A stretch of DNA of 64,000 bases from Deroplatys truncata. Taxonomy: Eukaryota > Arthropoda > Insecta > Mantodea > Mantidae. This document shows, in pieces, positions 58,860-64,000 of this stretch. The stretch spans positions 198,680,507 through 198,744,506 of the forward strand of contig CM060975.1 of NCBI GenBank assembly GCA_030765065.1, written 5' to 3'. The notes under the pieces are model-generated. The model had not been told where the DNA came from. It saw only the letters and a program-made list of their open reading frames with translations, and ran no database searches. Positions within the stretch are counted from its first letter, which is position 1. Each line of letters begins with the position of its first letter. A program made the position numbers and the translations under genes.

Positions 58860-59727
58860 ACTTTCTCTACTACGTATAGTAAGTAGGGGAAGTATTGTAT
58901 TCCACCCAAAATTTCGATACCGAGATTTCACCGGAAATACATGTTTTGAGACTTACTGAATCCACAAAAAGCATTTTTGGAAACATATCCGTGTGTGTGT
59001 CTGTCTGTGTGTCTGTGTGTCTGTGTGTCTGTGTGTCTGTGAACAGCATAACTCAAAAACGAAGAGTCGGATAAACACCAAACTTGGTATTTAGGTTCAG
59101 TATCTTTCAGAGATGCGACACGAAGGTTTTCAAGAAAATCCCCCCACCCCAGACTACCCTTTACATGGAACATTTTTCGAAAATTTTAATTTTCTCAAAA
59201 ACGGCTCTAACGATTTTGATTAAAATATCATATGTTTAAGATATTGTCATGACAAATAAAATGTATATCTCGAATTTTCTGGGAATGTCTCCAAAAGTAT
59301 TCTTCGTGACTTTTTCATAACTGGTAAACCATAAGAGATAGACAAAATTTTACTACACGAAAAATGTAGATCGCGTTAAAATACACAATTTATGTCATAT
59401 ACATTTCTTTTGTTGAGTGAACCGTTTGCGAGATATTGCTTGTTATTCCCTTAAATTTTCCAATACTTATACTTTTTCTCAAATTCGTTATTCATTTTTT
59501 TATGTCCTGGACATGCAAAGAGAATGGAATGCGCCACATAGCAACCAGCGTTAAAATATTTGACTATCGCTTAAAACCTACCATATTCCCGTTGCATCTA
59601 CAAGAAAATTAGCAATAATATTGACATCTCGATATCTCGATTAACATGAAGCATATGGAGAATAAGCGTTTGTAAAAATAGTTTGTACAAGAGTAGAGAA
59701 AGTCATGTGAGTGTAACACATCAGATG
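58860..59727 (+). repeat. HINE-like repeat, best single-unit copy
   Basis: Reference copy for the family: one head and one tail, 868 bp. ACTTTCTCTACTACGTATAG at the start. (GT/CT)n at 58991-59040. Head/tail T-run at 59492-59500, ATGTCCTGGACATGC at 59502. AGTAGAGAAAGT at 59691-59702, then hairpin ATGTG(AGTGTAA)CACAT and CAGAT. Little decay relative to the composites, so relatively young. Confidence 0.92.
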
Positions 59728-60003
59728 TTTTATTTATAGACGCTCCTTAACCACTGTGATCCTTAACATCCCGTCCTATATTGGGCCTCAAAGACAGGCA
59801 TTTTTGCTCAGAGGCCTCTTTATGGGCTTGAGGTTCTTTTACGTAAATCTACGACACGGGGACACTGGCTTTACTTCCCTTCCGAAGGAAGCCATTCTAA
59901 GGATTTTTACGTTCAAAAAAATCCATTTCCCTCCGCTGGGTTTGAACCCGCTCCTCGGAAACAAGAGGCTCTAGCATGGTAACCACTACACCAAGGAGGA
60001 CGC
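59727..60003 (-). repeat. SINE-B, near full length, minus
   Basis: Minus strand: CCTTGGTGTAGTGGTTACCA, then GCTAGAGCC, then B box GGTTCAAACCC, body, ending TCTATAAATAAAAC. It abuts the HINE-like copy to the base. Confidence 0.78.
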
Positions 60004-62055
60004 CATGCCATCTGGTGGTATTGTAACTGAACCTCATTGTTAGTGAATAACATGCAAACGCAGACAAAATTAAGTCATAGAAGTTATGACATTCTTAGTA
60101 AGATCATTCTATCTACATGTTTACAGCGAAAAAGAATTTCAACTTCGTGACTGAAGTGTTTTGGGGTTATGTCTCTACTCTCACAACTAATAATATGTAT
60201 TATAGACGTTAACTAAGCATATACATGTTAAACATACACCAACTTTCAAATTATGATGTTTTCTACTTTTATGATGAAACTGTTGCAAGAAAGGGTAGCA
60301 ATCCTACAACATTACTGTGATAACTTTCTTAGTGAAAGTGTCACACACCTGGATGTTTTCATGAAAACTGGTATAGGACAAAATGAAAACTTCACTGTAA
60401 TTCGTTTTCTTCATTACCTCTGCAATGTAAAACAAAGATTCAGTTCAAACTGTTCATTATCCTGTAAGAGGATGTAATCCGATAAAGATATGTGCAACAT
60501 AAACTAGAAGGTTACACTAGAACTACCAAATGACTGAATTAGCCATGTAAAAAGTCTTTCAAGTCGTCTCCTTTAAAAATTGTTAAATGCGACCAATCAA
60601 CGTTCCACAACTGGGGGAATATTTCCCAAAAATTGGATTATAAAAAATAGGCTCACTTTGAAACCAGGCCTAATAAGGAAAAGAAGTTCACTTCTCAAAA
60701 TACGCAGAGTTCCAGTCTCGAGAATATTACAATGGTGCTTGGATATCCCCCTTTCCTACTCAATAGGAATACCAGATTACTTCAGAAGGTAGTGAAATGA
60801 GTTTATATTCATTAGTTTTACCAATAACTGCTACAAAGTATGAAGATTTACAGGTTCTCAAGAAACTTCGTGCATCTGAAGCTCAAAAATTATTTTCAAA
60901 CCTTCCACACATGTAAGAACTATTCAAAGTGCAAACAGTGCATAACAAGAAGAATATTCATGCACTGTTATGATACAAAATGTTTTGTTGTCGTGAACAT
61001 TTCCATTTGAAATTCATACTTTGCTTTGTTTTTGACGTTATAGCATAATATTATATTCAGTGTATAAAATTTAATTTGGTTATACATTTTAAAATGGTAA
61101 TATCTCAGAAGTAAGTTTTATGACTTAGAATGAACTTTCTTTGTGGTCTTCATATATCGTTTCATTCTTACGAAATATGTATAACTGGGGGAAACAATAA
61201 CATATAAGATTTCTGATGTGTTAAGGTTACATGACATTCGCTATCCATCATCGTGCATTTTGGTGACTATTCATAAAGGATTTAATTATTTCTCTGTTTA
61301 TGTTAATCATGATTAATATTTCTCCAAACATTATTGGACTAGAACATGTTACAATAACACACTTTTTGTTGTATGTATAGAAAAGGCTAAAAGATACCAA
61401 CTTCTTACAAAGCAAACCCATATGTTAGCGATAAACAAATCCTTGTTCGAGTAGAGGAAAAACAAATAAACGACCACTTAACAATTCAAAGCTGAAGGAT
61501 GTGGGAAGAGTTTTACGAACAGCAGCGAATATTTTGGAATGGTTAGAGTCACAAATGATTAGTTATGTTTCCGTCGATAGAGCGTGGATCTCGACTAGGG
61601 AGCTCACAATGGAACTTGGGATTATTCTTCAGTGTGTGGTTTTTTTCACAAAGTATAAACATTTTTAGTAGGCTTCTTTATTTCTGACCAGTTTGTTTCA
61701 GTGTAGTTTAAAGTATGCATGTACGAGGATTATTATTCAAGTTCACATTAGAGTAATAGCGACACTTGTGTGAAAAATAACTCATGTCGAGTAGGCAATA
61801 TTTTCACAGAGATTTCCTGGCTTTTAAGTTTCAAATGGAGATATCTACAGTTAGGCGACTTTGTTCTTGGATTTAGAGAAATTGGTTAAATAAACGCTAG
61901 AATTCGTAAGCGAAAAATAAAGTATTTTAGGAAGAAATTAGAGCAGTTTGAAATGCTCTCCATGAAAACTCCTACGTGGTCTGTCTCAAGGACTTCCTTT
62001 AAAAGGATTAGCCCATGCGGTAACAAATGTTAAAGTTGAAAAAAAAATGAAATCG
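60004..62055. other. Unassigned stretch
   Basis: Two modest plus frames (60253-60477, 74 codons; 60580-60792, 70 codons) have no recognised motif. 61205-61340 weakly resembles an inverted HINE-like tail (TTTCTGATGTGTTAAGG, ACATGACATTCGCTA). Nothing stronger. Confidence 0.4.
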
Positions 62056-62323
62056 CGTTTTATTTATGGACGCTCTTTAACTGCTATGGTCCTTAGCGTC
62101 CTATTCCATATTGGGCATGAAAGACCAGACATTTAGCTCAGAGGCCTCTTTATCAGACTTGAGGTTCTTTTATGTGCCGTAAATCTACGACATGGGACCA
62201 CAGACTTTATTTGCCTTCCGAAGGAAGCCATGCTAAGGATTTTTAAGCCCGAAAAAACCCATCGACCTCCCCGCGACCTCTGGAACTAGAGGCTAGCTTA
62301 ATAACCATACACCACGGAGGACG
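62056..62323 (-). repeat. SINE-B copy 4, minus
   Basis: Same family as 4511 and 59727; the B-box region is damaged (ACCTCCCCGCGACCTCTGG), so it is older. Confidence 0.72.
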
Positions 62324-63529
62324 ACTATTAAAGTTGATACCTTACTGTGTGAGTGTAATACAGGAATTACAAAAAGAAGAAAAGTTGCGTAGTTAGATTA
62401 GTGCTTAGCATGGCAACACATTAAGTTGTTTACATACAACTAAAAATCCTATGTACATTACATTCCCTGCCAATTGTAAACTCAGATATAGATATTATTT
62501 ATACTTATTTTATCCTCGCTGCATTACTCATGATATAGAATTGTTCCAAAGTAGGCATGAACCGTTTACATCCCCCATCTTCAATGAGAAGACAAGATAA
62601 GGACATAACAAGCGAAAGGAAGCATAGAATTCTGCCGTCCTAGTTCTGAGAGCACGGTGGAACGACGTCGTGGTCGTTCATGCGTTCAAATTGGTTGAGA
62701 GTAAACCACATCAACGACAGCAGCGTGATGTAGCAGACAAGGAGGAAGTCGCCCGGATCGAGAGAGGAGGCTGGGCAACGAACCAGTGAAGTGACAAGAC
62801 AGTCAGCGGGAATCGTACTCCAGGTCGGTTTGGGCGAGCTTCCGGCAAGGTTATCCTGAGAAATGTTTTTAGACCTTTACAAAATTTATTCAAACTTGTT
62901 TCGGAAGTCATTTCACAAAATCAGTATTTCATTACTCTTCTATTGTTACAGTGAATACCTCACGGGAATAGGAGTTTTGCAGAATAAATAATGAACAGTT
63001 AATTGAATTCAAGGCGACGTACGTAGAGAAGGGAAGTGAAACACAAATATTTTAAATGCTATAAAGCTTCAAGAGTATGTGAAAGAAGAAAAATTTTAAC
63101 TGAGTGGTTTTCCAATGCAGTAAGAATGCAAAACGTAACAAACATCTTAAATCAATATGCAATTTAACTGCTATAATGGTTAATGATACACTCAGTTGCA
63201 AATTTGAAAAGAAGTAATAAAACTAAATGACTGAATTTCTATGTGTTACAATTTCGATTTATATTTCCTTTATTTGTACCATTAAGCATCGTAATAACAA
63301 TCCGCTCCTCTAGGCAATATTATTTATTATACTTATTGGTTAGTCTTTTGGCGCTTTCACGAATATTGAACGGATCATTGCATTTCGTTAGTATAATACA
63401 ATTCAAGCAAGAAAGTTTTAAGGTGCTGAAATGGTATTCAAATATTTATTCCTAGTAACAAGTTCTTGCCATGGAAATAAAAGAAGGGGAAGGGAAAAAT
63501 CATAAAATTTCAAGCATGCCCATTAGATG
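62324..63529. other. Unassigned stretch with a CpG-rich block
   Basis: 62630-62850 is GC- and CpG-rich (GGAACGACGTCGTGGTCG, AGTCGCCCGGATCGAGAG) and distinct from its AT-rich flanks. No family recognised. Confidence 0.35.
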
Positions 63530-64000
63530 ATACTTAGGAAGGGTCAACATTTCGACTTGGAATAAATTCGAAAAAAATTACTTGACACAAATTGTGCATT
63601 TTAATGAACACTATTTTTTTTCTGTAGTACGCCTTTACCTAGATTTTAAGATTCCTTCTTATGCAAAACTATATAAAATTGAACGAAATAAAGGTAAGCG
63701 CATAGGATACTCACAGATAATTTAAGATGACGTTGTTTTTCTCGGGTACATATGGAATTTTAATCAAAATCGTTAGCGCCACCTTTGGGAAAATAAATGA
63801 ACGAATGTTTTTCATCGTTTAATGGAACAATGTGATGGAGGGGTTCTGTTGAAAATCTTCGTGTCGCACCCTTGGAAAATGCTCAACTTAAGTACCAATA
63901 TTCGTATTTCACCGACTTTTCGTTTTTGAGTTATGCAACTTTACGCCATAAATCAAACAGATAGACAGACAAACGCACGTGTGCTCCCAGGGGATTCTAG
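63530..64000 (-). repeat. HINE-like repeat, old minus copy cut by window end
   Basis: Landmarks in inverse order: TGCATTTTAATGAACAC, TTTTAATCAAAATCGTTAGC, GAAAATCTTCGTGTCGCACC, then CGACTTTTCGTTTTTGAGTT and a decayed CA-rich block at the edge. Confidence 0.7.

Noticed and set aside
60253-60792. Two plus frames of 74 and 70 codons as a split gene
   Set aside because: No recognised domain, and stops between them in all linking frames. I could not separate them from chance frames.

Overview
This window is intergenic DNA from a repeat-rich animal genome, most probably a hemimetabolous insect. The repeat classes would fit a cockroach- or termite-like genome, but that is inference. I find no intact host gene. 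Nearly every protein-like open frame belongs to a decayed transposable element. The sequence is AT-rich with GC-rich islands inside SINEs and LTRs, and there is no operon-like gene packing.

The dominant component is one dispersed non-autonomous family present in more than 20 copies on both strands. A complete single unit is about 870 bp (58860-59727). It has a ~640-bp head that begins ACTTTCTCTACT and carries a (GT)n microsatellite near base 130. A ~230-bp tail follows and contains the exact inverted copy AGTAGAGAAAGT, then a small hairpin (ATGTG/CACAT) and the end CAGATTTTT. Subterminal inverted repeats, a 3' hairpin, an internal microsatellite, variable tandem units and T-run flanks match the layout of Helentron-associated elements (HINE/DINE-1 type). 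At three loci (5.0-7.2 kb, 30.1-31.9 kb, 37.6-39.3 kb) the order is head-head-tail(s), as expected if one element inserted into the T-run at the head/tail junction of another.

Other elements can be delimited by their termini. There are two decayed Tc1-like transposons (16410-17633 and 51819-53220). A pogo/Tigger element (16009-21248) contains the first Tc1 copy and a truncated LINE. A hAT-like element (40957-42971) has a solo LTR inside it. A foldback-like element lies at 11260-12268, and a small inverted-repeat element with phased GACGCAACTG boxes lies at 22446-23062. Solo LTRs fall into at least three families, most with 4-bp target duplications (9929-10890, 25724-26418, 26746-27606, 41002-41798, 43755-44168, 47045-47821, 54456-55458, 56533-56921).

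LINE remnants at 3.9, 13.8, 19.3, 26.4, 27.7, 39.5 and 40.2 kb carry recognisable reverse transcriptase or RNase H motifs, all broken. Three tRNA-derived SINE families are scattered through the window. Several loci give a readable order of insertion: Tc1 into Tigger, LTR into hAT, LTRs into the dispersed repeat, and an LTR into a LINE whose empty-site relative is also in the window. Long stretches between elements (1.0-2.9, 24.2-25.7, 49.2-50.8, 57.2-58.8, 60.0-62.0 kb) hold nothing I can assign.
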